Assembly (NCBI GenBank): GCA_031277805.1
Contig: JAITLR010000019.1
Span: 182,831 to 246,830, forward strand
Source of the DNA: Comamonas sp.
GTDB lineage: Bacteria; Pseudomonadota; Gammaproteobacteria; Burkholderiales; Burkholderiaceae_C
Direction: 5' to 3'
Length of the DNA: 64,000 bases
Positions 44,383 through 57,300 of the stretch are shown piece after piece. The first letter of the stretch is position 1. Every line of letters begins with the position of its first letter. The notes beneath the pieces were generated by a model, which was not told the DNA's origin, made no database searches, and saw only the letters and a list, made by a program, of their open reading frames with translations. Made by a program: the position numbers and the translations under genes.

Positions 44383-44904
44383 ATGAGCCACCCCACCCTG
44401 CAACTGCGCAATTTCCGCAGCCTCGATCTGGCAGCCATTGCCTGCGCCATGAGCGACGAACGCGTCACACAGCACTACGGGCTGGAGACAGACGAAACCG
44501 ATGCCCAGGCCATTGCACGCGAGCAGTTGCATTGGTACCAGCAGCAAAGCGCCAATGGCGAAGGCTGGTGGCAGGCCATCTGCATGGGTGATCAGCTCAT
44601 AGGCGCCCTGGGCGCCTATGACCGCGACGATGATGGCGATAGTGCCGAGCTGGGCTATTGGCTGCTGCCCAGCCACTGGGGGCAAGGCCTGATGCGAAAC
44701 GCTCTGCGACTGTGGCTGCCCGAGGCCTTCAATCACCTGAAGCTGCACAGCATGGTCGCCTATGTCGAGCCGGAAAACACGGCCTCTGCACGGCTGTTGA
44801 GCAGCTTAGGCTTTTGCCGCGAAGGCCTGCTGCGCGAATGCAGCAAACGCGGCACGCGCTATGTATCTTTGCTGCGTTTTACCTTGCTGGTCCATGAGCT
44901 GTGA
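44383..44904 (+). CDS. GNAT acetyltransferase (RimJ/RimL type)
   Basis: 173 residues beginning MSHPTLQLRNFRSLDLAAIA. Typical RimJ/RimL fold: AELGYWLLPSHWGQGLMRNAL (acetyl-CoA binding loop in WGQGL) and then PENTASARLLSSLGF. It would acetylate an amino group, often of a ribosomal protein N-terminus or an antibiotic. Starts 23 bp after the DsrE-like gene. Confidence 0.85.
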   Translation: MSHPTLQLRNFRSLDLAAIACAMSDERVTQHYGLETDETDAQAIAREQLHWYQQQSANGEGWWQAICMGDQLIGALGAYDRDDDGDSAELGYWLLPSHWGQGLMRNALRLWLPEAFNHLKLHSMVAYVEPENTASARLLSSLGFCREGLLRECSKRGTRYVSLLRFTLLVHEL

Positions 44905-44929
44905 CGACGCACATTTCTATCATCCACAC

Positions 44930-45385
44930 ATGATCTCCATCCGACATTCCCGCCCCGACGAAGGACAACGCGCCCTTGAAATCTGGCGCCGAGCCGTGGA
45001 TGCCACGCACGACTTCCTTTCTGCAGAGGACCGCCAGGCGATTGACGCCATGGTCAGCGACTTTCTACCTCAGGCTCCGCTGTGGTTTGCCGTGGATGAA
45101 AGCGACCATCCATGGGCCTTCATGCTGCTGGACAAGGACCATCTGGAAGCCTTGTTTGTCGACCCCGAGCGACACGGCACCGGCCTGGGCAGCGCACTCA
45201 TACGCCATGCGCTGACCATGCACCCGCGCATGACCACCGACGTCAATGAACAAAATCCTCGGGCGCTGGGCTTTTATCAAAAAATGGGCTTTCAGCCCAC
45301 CGGCCGTTCCGCACTGGATGGACAAGGGAGGCCCTATCCGTTGATTCATCTTCAGTACACAGCCCCCAGCCTGCATATCGACTGA
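44930..45385 (+). CDS. GNAT acetyltransferase, YjaB-like
   Basis: 151 residues. ATHDFLSAEDRQAI, then APLWFAVDES and EALFVDPERHGTGLGSALI, with the acetyl-CoA loop HGTGLG and the ending NEQNPRALGFYQKMGF, match E. coli YjaB closely. The substrate is unknown. It starts 25 bp after the RimJ/RimL-type gene. No strong ribosome-binding site. Confidence 0.85.
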   Translation: MISIRHSRPDEGQRALEIWRRAVDATHDFLSAEDRQAIDAMVSDFLPQAPLWFAVDESDHPWAFMLLDKDHLEALFVDPERHGTGLGSALIRHALTMHPRMTTDVNEQNPRALGFYQKMGFQPTGRSALDGQGRPYPLIHLQYTAPSLHID

Positions 45386-45405
45386 CCCAGGGCCGGAGCT
45401 GCGGC

Positions 45406-46449
45406 TTACAGCCCCCAATCCTTGAGCGCAGGCAGTGCCAGCCGGGTCGCTGCAAAACCTTCATCAATGGACTCACGCCCGCGGTGAAAGTCCATCAGGC
45501 CGATATGGGACAGGCGCGGCGCGATCAGCACTTCGGCGGGATCACCCGCCATACGGCTGCGCGTGATGCGCATCTGCATGATGCTGACGCTGGCCTGCAC
45601 CACGTTCACAAGCGATGGGACAGCCGGTGCATCGCCTGCATCGACCTCCTCATCCTTGCGGCCCCGTCGAATCACCGATGACGACAGACTTCTCACACTG
45701 GTCATGCTGCGCTTCCATTTCCCGCTCCAGCCCACGGAAGCCGCCAGGGCTTCTTCTTCAGCCACGGGTTCCTGCAGTGTGGAAGCAAGAGACTCGGGCT
45801 GCTGCTTCAGCCCCGAGACACGAACTTCGTGTGTCTGAACTTTCAACTCGGTCTGTGATAGGTCCACCGGCTTCATATGCTTGCGCATGATGTCGGCGTT
45901 CAGGTCGACCGCAATCACGATGTCCGCGCCCATGGCACGGGCCAGCGACACCGGTACCGGATTGACCAGACCTCCATCGACCAGCAAACGCCCCTGATGA
46001 ATGACGGGAGTGAACAGGCCCGGCAAGGCAATCGAGGCACGCACGGCCTCGGCAATCGAGCCCTTGCGCAGCCAGACTTCCGCCCCCGTTTGCAGGTCGG
46101 TGGCCACACAGCCAAACGGCGCGCTCAGCTCTTCCATGGTTTCCTGCACGAAATTCTCACGCCAGAAATCGATGATCTTCTCGCCCTTGAGCAGGCCACC
46201 GCCGAGGTTGAAGTCCATGAAGCCAAAGACCTTGCGCTTGCCCAGGCCCAGCACCCAGTCCTGAAAGCTGTCCATCTCACCGGCAGCATAGGTCGCACCG
46301 ACCAGCGAGCCAATGGAGGTGCCGCAGATGATGTCCGGGCTGACCCCCGCCTCACGCAACGCATGCAGCACGCCGAAATGTGCCCAGCCACGGGCAGAGC
46401 CGCTGCCCAGTGCCAGGCCGACTATGGGTTTGCGCCGCAATTTGTTCAT
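45406..46449 (-). CDS. rssA: Patatin-like phospholipase RssA
   Basis: 347 residues. LALGSGSARGWAHFGVL gives the oxyanion loop, GTSIGSLVGA the catalytic Ser, and VDGGLVNPVPV the Asp: a complete Ser/Asp patatin dyad. The family member in this place is RssA. The C-terminal third is variable with an acidic and basic patch. It starts 24 bp after ligA and is probably transcribed with it. Confidence 0.88.
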   Translation of the reverse strand: MNKLRRKPIVGLALGSGSARGWAHFGVLHALREAGVSPDIICGTSIGSLVGATYAAGEMDSFQDWVLGLGKRKVFGFMDFNLGGGLLKGEKIIDFWRENFVQETMEELSAPFGCVATDLQTGAEVWLRKGSIAEAVRASIALPGLFTPVIHQGRLLVDGGLVNPVPVSLARAMGADIVIAVDLNADIMRKHMKPVDLSQTELKVQTHEVRVSGLKQQPESLASTLQEPVAEEEALAASVGWSGKWKRSMTSVRSLSSSVIRRGRKDEEVDAGDAPAVPSLVNVVQASVSIMQMRITRSRMAGDPAEVLIAPRLSHIGLMDFHRGRESIDEGFAATRLALPALKDWGL

Positions 46450-46472
46450 GCTGACTGTCCTTCCTATGCCCG

Positions 46473-48617
<2,145 letters not shown>

Positions 48618-48625
48618 TCAAGTAC

Positions 48626-48702
48626 GACTTACGCAAATCAGATTCAAGCAAGAGCCTCGCCTCAAAGCAGCAACCCTTGGCACATTTTTGCTTGCGTAAG
48701 TC
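48626..48702. mobile_element. 77-bp element with 11-bp terminal inverted repeats
   Basis: GACTTACGCAA at 48626-48636 is repeated in perfect reverse as TTGCGTAAGTC at 48692-48702, with 55 bp between. The flanks TA-C and C-TA could include a TA target duplication. The interior is non-coding. Ends of this type are common in insertion sequences, so it may be a miniature (MITE-like) element or an IS scar in the ligA leader. Confidence 0.45.
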
Positions 48703-48724
48703 CTATCAAGGTTTGAGATGAAAA

Positions 48725-48743
48725 AGGCCAACATTGTTGGCCT
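48725..48743 (-). terminator. Terminator of zipA
   Basis: AGGCCAA-CATTG-TTGGCCT with four to five Ts after it on the minus strand, 8 bases after the zipA stop. Confidence 0.8.
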
Positions 48744-48750
48744 GTTTGTT

Positions 48751-50115
48751 TTAGCTGAAAAGCCTTCTGGCGAGAAGCGAGCCCGCCGACAGCTCGGCGC
48801 TGTCGAGCTTGTCGTAGAGCAGCTCCAGATCATGCTGGATCGGATCCAGTGCCGACACGGGCAACAGATAGCCATTCTGGTCGCACAGCACGCCATCCAT
48901 GGTCTGGCACAGCTGCTCCGCCACCTGACGCAAACGCGCAAACGGCTGCTGGCCACGCGGCACCTGGGCTACATCCAGGCTGATCAGGAATTCGCGCACC
49001 ACGGACTGGTCCAGATCGTCGCCCATGGCAGCCTGCGGGTCGTAGCTGAGCACCAGCACGGGCGGCATATTGGGCAGGGGCGATGCCAGCACCATGCGGC
49101 CCGGCATCGCCGAGGTCACAAAACCCAGGCGCTGCGCATTCTGCTGCACATAGCCGGCACTCCACGAAGCCTGGCGCGCACGCAGCATGAAGCTCAGCTG
49201 CGCATCGTGCTCGCTGGCGAACTGGTCGAGCTCGCGGGCGCGCGAGACTTCGCCGAGCATATCGGGCACATCGGCCATGGCGCCCAGTGCATCGGCAAAG
49301 CGCTGCACCTTGGTGACGAATTCCGAAAACTCGATCTCGTTGAGCGAGCCTGTACGGTTGGCCAGCTGCACGCCCGCCTGAAAGCCCAGGTAACGCTGAC
49401 CGGCCTGCAACGGCTCCCACTGCCTGCTTTCCTGGTTTATGCCTTCAATGGCAAAGGGCTTGTTGCCCGCACGGCGTGTGCTGGGATGGGCTTGCAGCGC
49501 CACTTCCCCGGGCACGATCTGCGCCACGGTGATGGGGGCGATGGCGTCGATCAAGGGATCCAGATGACCACGGCGCTCCAGCGAAGGGGCGGGCGCGATA
49601 GCGGGCGAAGGGGCGGGCGCAGGAACGGGCTCTGCCCCCAGCGGAGCACCGGCCAGCACAGGCTCCTGGCGCTGGGCCACGGTCTGCTCGGTCACGGCTG
49701 CAATGGCTGCGTCAGTGCGCTGAACGGACTCCTGCATGGCTGCCTCGCCGGCGCCCTGCTCGCCTTGTTGAGCCAGAGCGGCATGACGCTGCTGCTCTTC
49801 ATAGGCTTCGCGGGCCACGATACGGGCCAGCTCGGCATCCGCTTCGGCAAAGCGGCCTTCGGGCATTTGCACGGGTTCGGTACCGGGAACGGCCTTGCCG
49901 AAATCGCCGAGCATGGGCTCATGCTGGTATTTGGTCAGATCGGAGCCATGGCCCACGGTGTCCATGCCAGGCTCATGACGGGCAGGATCCGCACTCTCTT
50001 CCAAAGGCTCGGCCTTGCGGGGAGCATTGCGCCGGGAGGTCCAAGAGTTGTAGGCAACGATCAGGATCAACAGCACCACACCCAGGACGGCCAGACTGAT
50101 TTGCAGGTTACTCAT
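48751..50115 (-). CDS. zipA: Cell division protein ZipA-like
   Basis: 454 residues from MSNLQISLAVLG. One N-terminal membrane helix (about 4-22) then a short basic patch, a Pro/Gln/Ala-rich linker of about 190 residues, and a C-terminal FtsZ-binding domain of the ZipA type (QVPRGQQPFARLRQVAEQLC; ending LLARRLFS). ZipA tethers FtsZ to the membrane at the septum. It is placed between smc and ligA, its usual position in this group. The longer frame to 50217 is not used. Confidence 0.85.
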   Translation of the reverse strand: MSNLQISLAVLGVVLLILIVAYNSWTSRRNAPRKAEPLEESADPARHEPGMDTVGHGSDLTKYQHEPMLGDFGKAVPGTEPVQMPEGRFAEADAELARIVAREAYEEQQRHAALAQQGEQGAGEAAMQESVQRTDAAIAAVTEQTVAQRQEPVLAGAPLGAEPVPAPAPSPAIAPAPSLERRGHLDPLIDAIAPITVAQIVPGEVALQAHPSTRRAGNKPFAIEGINQESRQWEPLQAGQRYLGFQAGVQLANRTGSLNEIEFSEFVTKVQRFADALGAMADVPDMLGEVSRARELDQFASEHDAQLSFMLRARQASWSAGYVQQNAQRLGFVTSAMPGRMVLASPLPNMPPVLVLSYDPQAAMGDDLDQSVVREFLISLDVAQVPRGQQPFARLRQVAEQLCQTMDGVLCDQNGYLLPVSALDPIQHDLELLYDKLDSAELSAGSLLARRLFS

Positions 50116-50155
50116 GTCAGAAAACGGTTTTTCCAGAATATTTGGACGACATGGC

Positions 50156-53100
50156 TCAGGATAGCTCAGCCATGGACAGTGCGGACTCCATGTCCACCGC
50201 AACAATTCGTGAAACACCTTGCTCCTGCATCGTCACACCGATCAGTTGCTCGGCCATTTCCATGGCGATCTTGTTGTGACTGATGAACAGGAACTGGGTG
50301 CCCTTGCTCATGCTGTGAACCAGCTTGGCATAGCGCTCGGTATTGGCGTCATCCAGCGGCGCATCCACTTCGTCGAGCAGACAGAACGGCGCAGGGTTGA
50401 GCTGGAAGATGGCAAACACCAGCGCAATCGCGGTCAGTGCCTTCTCGCCGCCCGAGAGCAGGTGAATGGTCTGGTTCTTCTTGCCCGGCGGCTGGGCAAT
50501 CACCTGCACGCCGGCATCCAGAATTTCGTCGCCGGTAATCACCAGCTTGGCCTGGCCACCGCCGAACAGCTCGGGGAACATGCGGCCGAAGTGACGGTTG
50601 ACGATATCGAAAGTGCCCGTCAGCAGATCTCGTGTCTCGGCGTCGATCTTGCGAATGGCCTCTTCCAGGGTATTCATGGCCTTGGTCAGGTCATCCATCT
50701 GCGCATCAAGAAAGGTCTTGCGCTCACGTGCCAAGGTCAGCTCGTCAAGAGCAGCCAGGTTCACCGCGCCCAGGGCCTGGATTTCCCGGTGCAGGCGATC
50801 GATCTCGCCCTGCAGGCCATGCATGCGCACATTGCCTTCGGCAATCGACTGGGCAACCGCCGCCAGATCGGCTTCGGCCTCGGTCAGCAGATTGCTGTAC
50901 TGCTCCAGGCCCAGGCGCGCGGCCTGCTCCTTGAGCTGAAATTCGGTAATGCGCTGGCGCAGCGGGTCCAGCGCCTTTTCCAGGCTCTGGCGGCGCTCGT
51001 CGCTGGCGCGCAGCTTGTTGGTCAGGTCTTCGTATTCGCTGCGGCGCTCGGCCACGTCTTTCTCGCGCTGCATCTTCAGATCCAGCGCATCCTGCAGGCC
51101 ACCTTGAGCCGCAGCGTCGGACAAGCGGGCCAGCTCGTCCTGGGCGCGCTGCTGTTCTTCGGCCAGCGACTTGGCCTGCTGGCTGGCTGTCTCTATCGTG
51201 CGGGACAGCTCGGCGCGGCGCGCATGCAGCGTACGCTGCGAAAAAGTGGCTTCCTGCGCCTGACGCTCCAGGGCGCGCAGTTGCTCGCGTGACTCGTTCA
51301 AACGGCGCTCGGACTCCAGCACCCGGTCGCCCAGCTGGGCATGGCGCTCCTGGCTGTCGGCCAGCTGCATGTCCAGCTCTTCAAAGCGAGCCTCTGCAGA
51401 CACCTTGCGCTCTTCGATATCGGAGAGCTGGGCCTCGACTTCCGACAGATCGGCAGAAATCTGGGCATTGCGCGCGCGGGCCTGCTCGGCCAGCTGTGAC
51501 AGGCGCAAGGTCTCGACCTGCAGCTCATGCGCACGGCTCTGCGATTCGGTGGCTTCGCGGCGTGCAGACACCAGACGCTGGGAGGCATCGGCATAGGCGC
51601 TTTCCGCACGCACCAGCGCCGAACGCGATTCCTCGGCAATCAGGGCCTGGGCTCGGACTTCCTTTTCGAGATGCTCGATTTCCTGGGCTCGCGCCAGCAG
51701 ACCCGACTGCTCGGAATCCTGGGCATAAAAGGTGACGCTGTGCGCAGTCACCGCATGGCCCGTAGGCACATAAATCGTCTCGCCGGCCTGCAGCTCGGCA
51801 CGTTTGGCCAAAGCTTCGTCTAGCGTGGGCGCGGTATAGCAGCCCGCCAACCAGTCAACCAGCACGGCGTGCAGCCCCGCATCACTGACCTTGAGCAAGT
51901 CTGAGAGCCGAGAAAAACGGCTTGCGGGCGCCGCGCCAGCAGCCTGAGGGGGACTGAAAAATGCCAATCGTGCCGGAGGCGCATCCTGCCCGCCCGAGCC
52001 CAGGAAGCCGCGCACCATATCGAGGCGCCCCACTTCCAGCGCGCCCAGGCGTTCACGCAGTGCCGCTTCGAGGGCGTTTTCCCAGCCACCTTCTATGGCA
52101 ATGCGACTCCACAGCCCCTGCAGTCCATCAAGGCCATGCTTGGCCAGCCAAGGCTGCAACTTGCCATCGGTCTTGACCTTTTCCTGCAAGGCCTTGAGGG
52201 CATCCAGCCGGGCCGACAGATCGGCATGGCGGCTGTTTTCGGCATTCACCGTCTGCTGCCTGCTTCTGCGGTCTTCGTCCAGCTGGGGCACGGACTCCTG
52301 CAGCTCTTCAAGCACGGCGGCCCCCATCTCGGCCAGCTCCTGTGCCTCGGCCAACTGGGCCTGCAAATTGTTCAGACGCGCTTCATCGGGCGTCTCCAGC
52401 GCATTGCGGTCGGCGCGCAGGCGCTCATAGCGGGTTTCGAATTGACGGCGCTGTTCGTCCAGACTGCGCTGCTCCGCAGCCAGCACCTGAATCTGCTGCT
52501 GTACCTGCACGACGGAGTTGCGCTGGTCGGCATCGGCTTTTTGCGCCTTGTGCAGCGCCTCTTCCAAGTCGGGCAGACGCGCGCTTTGCTCTTCGAGCTG
52601 AGCGGCCAGCATCTCGGCCTGCTCCTCGGCGTCCATACCCGCGCCTTCGATATTCTCTATCTCTCCTTGGGCCTCTTCGCTGCGGCTGCGCCAGAGCAAC
52701 AGCTGCTCGGCCAGCTGCTGCAGGCGCTGCTGCACACGCTGGCGGCCTTCGACCACATAGCGAATTTCGGCTTCAAGCTTGCCGACTTCGGCCGTGGCCT
52801 CATAGAGCTTGCTTTGCGCCTGGTTGACATGGTCGCTGGCGTCGTAATGCGCCTGACGCAGGGTTTCGAGTCCGCTTTCGTTGTTGCGGATATCGGCCAT
52901 GCGCTCTTCGAGCTCGTTGACGACCTTCAGGCCCTCGACACGTACGCGGTCCTGCTCGGCTTCGGCCTCGGCACGCTTCATGAACCACAGCTGATGCTGC
53001 TTGAGCGTGACCTGGGCGTTCAGGCCGTTGTACTTGGCTGCGACCTCGGCCTGTTTCTCAAGCTTGTCAAGATTGGCGTTGAGTTCGCGAAGAATATCTT

Positions 53101-53683
53101 CCACACGGGTGAGGTTTTCGGTCGTGGCCGAAAGGCGGTTTTCCGTCTCACGCCTGCGCTCCTTGTATTTGGAAACCCCTGCCGCTTCTTCGAGGAACAG
53201 GCGCAGCTCTTCCGGGCGCGACTCGATGATGCGGCTGATCGTGCCCTGGCCGATGATGGCGTAGGCACGCGGGCCCAAGCCCGTGCCCAGGAACACGTCC
53301 TGCACGTCGCGGCGACGCACGGGCTGGTTGTTGATGAAATAGCTGCTGTTGCCTTCGCGCGTGAGCACGCGCTTGACGGCGATCTCGCCGAACTGTCCCC
53401 ACTGACCACCGGCGCGATGGTCACTGTTGTCAAAAGTGAGCTCGACGCTGGCTCGACTTGATGGTTTGCGGTGGGTCGTGCCGTTGAAGATCACGTCCTG
53501 CATGGACTCGCCACGCAGCTCGCTGGCCTTGCTCTCTCCCAGCACCCAGCGCACCGCATCCATGATGTTGGATTTGCCGCAACCATTGGGACCCACCACA
53601 CCCACCATCTGCCCAGGCAGGATGAAGTTGGTGGGTTCGGCAAAGGATTTGAAGCCGGAGAGCTTGATGGAGTTCAGGCGCAC
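50156..53683 (-). CDS. smc: Chromosome segregation protein SMC
   Basis: 1175 residues from a GTG start (VRLNSIKLSGFKSFAEP). Walker A GPNGCGKSN at 31-39; two long coiled coils flank a hinge domain around residues 500-660; C-terminal signature HLLSGGEKALTAIALVFAI and Walker B CLLDEVDAPLDD. SMC dimers with ScpAB compact and segregate the chromosome. The N-terminal extension to 53779 has no SMC similarity. zipA begins 40 bp after its stop. Confidence 0.95.
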   Translation of the reverse strand: MRLNSIKLSGFKSFAEPTNFILPGQMVGVVGPNGCGKSNIMDAVRWVLGESKASELRGESMQDVIFNGTTHRKPSSRASVELTFDNSDHRAGGQWGQFGEIAVKRVLTREGNSSYFINNQPVRRRDVQDVFLGTGLGPRAYAIIGQGTISRIIESRPEELRLFLEEAAGVSKYKERRRETENRLSATTENLTRVEDILRELNANLDKLEKQAEVAAKYNGLNAQVTLKQHQLWFMKRAEAEAEQDRVRVEGLKVVNELEERMADIRNNESGLETLRQAHYDASDHVNQAQSKLYEATAEVGKLEAEIRYVVEGRQRVQQRLQQLAEQLLLWRSRSEEAQGEIENIEGAGMDAEEQAEMLAAQLEEQSARLPDLEEALHKAQKADADQRNSVVQVQQQIQVLAAEQRSLDEQRRQFETRYERLRADRNALETPDEARLNNLQAQLAEAQELAEMGAAVLEELQESVPQLDEDRRSRQQTVNAENSRHADLSARLDALKALQEKVKTDGKLQPWLAKHGLDGLQGLWSRIAIEGGWENALEAALRERLGALEVGRLDMVRGFLGSGGQDAPPARLAFFSPPQAAGAAPASRFSRLSDLLKVSDAGLHAVLVDWLAGCYTAPTLDEALAKRAELQAGETIYVPTGHAVTAHSVTFYAQDSEQSGLLARAQEIEHLEKEVRAQALIAEESRSALVRAESAYADASQRLVSARREATESQSRAHELQVETLRLSQLAEQARARNAQISADLSEVEAQLSDIEERKVSAEARFEELDMQLADSQERHAQLGDRVLESERRLNESREQLRALERQAQEATFSQRTLHARRAELSRTIETASQQAKSLAEEQQRAQDELARLSDAAAQGGLQDALDLKMQREKDVAERRSEYEDLTNKLRASDERRQSLEKALDPLRQRITEFQLKEQAARLGLEQYSNLLTEAEADLAAVAQSIAEGNVRMHGLQGEIDRLHREIQALGAVNLAALDELTLARERKTFLDAQMDDLTKAMNTLEEAIRKIDAETRDLLTGTFDIVNRHFGRMFPELFGGGQAKLVITGDEILDAGVQVIAQPPGKKNQTIHLLSGGEKALTAIALVFAIFQLNPAPFCLLDEVDAPLDDANTERYAKLVHSMSKGTQFLFISHNKIAMEMAEQLIGVTMQEQGVSRIVAVDMESALSMAELS

Positions 53684-53913
53684 GGTGTCAGGGTCAGTCC
53701 AGGGGCAGCAACAGCTTTGGGGATCAGGCCGGAAACGGCAAAAAACGGCTGCGCAGGCGCAAAGCTTGAGAAAACCCAATCCTTGCTCGCAGCCGATGGC
53801 AGGCCAGAATCATAACGCGCCCTGTCAAGGAGCAGATCAACTTTGCTGCATCTGCGTAAACCATAGCAGCTTGCGCATGGCCATCAATGGTTTGAATCTA
53901 TTTTTATGGCTTT

Positions 53914-54243
53914 TCAAGCCCTGGGCTGAAAAGCAATCAAACCCACACCCAACAGGCATACCGCAACACCAGCCGTATCCCAGCCACTGGGCCTGACTCC
54001 ATCGACCAGCCACAGCCAGATCAAAGCCACACTGATATAGACACCGCCATAAGCTGCATAAATGCGCCCGGAGGCCGAGGGGTGCAATGTCAGCAGCCAG
54101 ACAAAAGCGGCCAGACTCAAAGCAGCAGGCAGCAGCAGCCAGATGCTTGCACCCTGCTTGAGCCAGAGCCAGGGCAGATAACACCCCAGGATTTCTGCCA
54201 CAGCGGTCAACGCAAATAACAGCAAGGTCTTGATTTCGGTCAC
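53914..54243 (-). CDS. ynfA: YnfA family membrane protein (UPF0060)
   Basis: 109 residues from GTG 54243, the usual family length; an ATG at 54285 would add 14 residues. Four hydrophobic helices. The hallmarks are [35 protein letters not shown] and [14 protein letters not shown] (in short pieces). YnfA resembles small multidrug resistance transporters. Confidence 0.87.
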   Translation of the reverse strand: MTEIKTLLLFALTAVAEILGCYLPWLWLKQGASIWLLLPAALSLAAFVWLLTLHPSASGRIYAAYGGVYISVALIWLWLVDGVRPSGWDTAGVAVCLLGVGLIAFQPRA

Positions 54244-54342
54244 GGCAGAAGAGTCAGAAACACAAAGCGGCATATTGTGAATCAAGACACCAGCTGAACG
54301 ATGCTGCCCCGAAGGCAGAATGAAGCGGCGTCGACCTGCTGC

Positions 54343-57300
54343 TCAGCGCATCGAAGACGGACTCAGTGCCGGAGCCCCAGAGCCCGGCACAACACCATGG
54401 GTAACCATCCGCTCGAACTCCAGCGGCGGCACTGCAGGGCTCATCAGATATCCTTGCCAGGCATAGCAGCGGATGCCTTCCAGAAAGCGGCACTGCGCCA
54501 GCGTTTCCACACCCTCGGCAATCACATGCAGACCCAGGCTCTTGGCCAGCGCCACGATGGTGCGGGCAATCGCGGCATCGTTGGGGTCGGTCAGCACATC
54601 GCGCACAAAGCTGCGGTCGATCTTGAGCTGATCGAGCGGCAGGCGCTTGAGATAGGCCAGAGACGAGTAGCCGGTGCCAAAGTCATCGAGCGAAAAACCG
54701 ATGCCATAGGACTTCAGACGTGCCATCTTGGCGATGGTGCTATCCACATCGGTGACCAGCATGCCCTCGGTCAGCTCCAGTTTGAGCTTGCTGGCATCGG
54801 CGCCATGCTCTGCCAGCGCCTTGAGCACCTGATCCACAAAGTTCGGCTGCAGAAACTGACCGGGACTCACATTGACCGACAGCACCAACTGGGCATAGCG
54901 CGGATGCCGGGCCCAGCTGGCCAGCTGACGGCAGGCCGCTTGCAATACCCACTCACCCAGTTGCAGGATGAAGCCTGCCTCCTCGGCCAGCGGAATGAAT
55001 TGCGCAGGCGGCACATAGCTGCGCTCGGGGTGCTTCCAGCGCAGCAGGGCTTCGGCTCCGATGACCTGGCCCATTTCCACCTGTGGCTGATAGAACAGCT
55101 CGAACTGGCCTGCATTGAGCCCCACCCGCATGTCCTGCTCCAGCGTGCGCCGTTCCTGAAGCGCCGACTGCAGCTGCGGATCGAAGAAACAATGGGTATT
55201 GCGGCCCTGACTCTTGGCCTGGTACATGGCCATTTCGGCACGACGCAACACCTCTTCCACCTTCATCGGCTGACCACCGAAAAGACTCAGCCCCACGCTG
55301 ACTGTGATCTGGCGCGATGCACCCGCAATCTCCATGGGCTTGCTGAGCAGCTTCATCCAGTCGGTGGCCTCATGCTCCAGCCGCGTGGCTGCAGCCACGG
55401 GGTCTTCACCCAGATCCTCCAGCAGCAGCACAAAATCATCGCCGCCCTGGCGGGCCATGGTCGCCCCTGCAGGCAACTGCGCCCTGATACGCTGGCTCAT
55501 GCCAACCAGTAACAGATCACCCTGCTCCAGGCCGAAATCCTCGTTGAAGGCCTTGAAGTTATCAATATCCAGCAGTACCACACCGCCATAGTGTTGGCGC
55601 CGCAAGCTGGTTTCCAGCGCCTGTTGCAAGCGGTCGGCCATCAGGCGCCGATTGGGCAGATCGGTCAGCGCGTCATAGAAAGCCAGGCGTTTGACCTCCT
55701 GCTCAGCCGCCTTGCGCAGGCTCTGATCCTGCAGAACCATGAGGCAGCCCTCGTCCTGCATCACCCCCGACACAAGTACAGGACGGCGCTGGCCGTCCAT
55801 GCCCAGCAGTTGCATCTCCTGTACATCAATGGTGCAGGCAGCCGGACCGCCTGGCTGCGCCTCCACTGAGGAGGACCGGCTTTTCTCGGACTTCAGCACG
55901 GCTCGGGCCTTGCCTTGCGCACTTTGCCAGCGCTGCACCACACGCTCATGCTCTGCCGTATCGGGATACATGCGCCGCCACCATTGCGCCGCACAGTGCT
56001 CGGGAGCTCCGGGCTGACCAGCCAGGCGCAGAAACTCCTCGTTCCAGTAGACAAATCGGCCTTGGTGGTCCTCCATGACCAGGCCCACCGGCAAGCGCTG
56101 CATGAGATTGCGCAACTGCTGATGGCCCTGGCGCTCCATCTGCTCGAGCCGCTTGCGCCCGCTGATGTCCTGCACCAGCACCAGAATGCGCCGCGCCTCT
56201 TGCGCACCATCAAGAAAGACGGTCAGCTCGACCCAGAGGCGGCTGCCATCGCAGGCACGCAGACGGAACTCCCCCGAGCCATGCGGAAACTGCTGCAGAT
56301 TGACCTTGTCCATCAACGAAGCGCAGCCTGCCCGGTCTTCGGGAGCGAGCATTTCCAGCACATTGCGCGAGACAAGCTCCTGCTCGGCATAGCCCGTCAA
56401 ACGGCAGTAATGCGCATTCACCTTGAGAATGCCGCGACTGTCCAGATCCACTTCCACCACGCCCAGCGCCGCCTGCTCACACATGGCATGGAAACGTGCA
56501 TCGCTTTGCTTGTGTGCCTGCTTGGAAGAGCGTATGCGCCGCAGCCAGGTGAATCGGCTTTGCCACCAACCCGAAACTCCAAAGGCCGCCAGCAAGCCCA
56601 ACACAGCCCCCAAGGCAAACACAGCCCATGGCATGGCTTTTTCCAGCCAGGCGGTGCTGCCAATCGCAGATTTGAATTGCAGCAGCCAGACCCGGTCATA
56701 GACACGCAAGGTACGCTCCAGCGGGGAGGCTGCAACGAACTCTGTGTCGTCCATATTTCCGGCCCAGATTGAGCCGGTGTAGAGCGTTTTCTCCGCCACC
56801 GGTCCGCCCCCGGCAGCATCAGCGGTCTGGACCGGCCCCAGATCCTGGATCCGCAGTGCCACATGCGGGTAGGCATTGGTGGGAACCAGACCGAGGGCAA
56901 AATCGGACAGACGCACCGTGGCGTTCACGATTCCCTGCAGTTGCGGCACTGCCTCTTCACCCTGACCTTGTCTAGGCACGAAAACGGGACGCCGCAAAAG
57001 CACACCCAGGGGACTGCCTGATACCTGATGAAGCGGATAGGCACCGGAAACAGCCATGGATCGGGATCTCCAGGCCGACTGCAGAGATTGCCAGACAGCC
57101 GCCGCTGGTCGGACATCATGGCCTTTGAGCATCTCATTGCCCTTGTAGGGCCACACGGCTGATGTCTCGAAGTAGAAAGGTGGATCTGCCGGGTCTGCCT
57201 GAGGATTCGGTGCTGTCACCCTTGTCAGGCTCAAGGCCTGCATGCCATGCAATCGCACCTGCGACAGCGCATGGTGTGCCTGTTGGGCAAACAGCTGCGG

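Noticed and set aside
52136..53461. 441-codon open frame opposite smc
   Set aside because: Shadow of SMC coiled-coil codons (Leu/Gln-rich); no translation signals.
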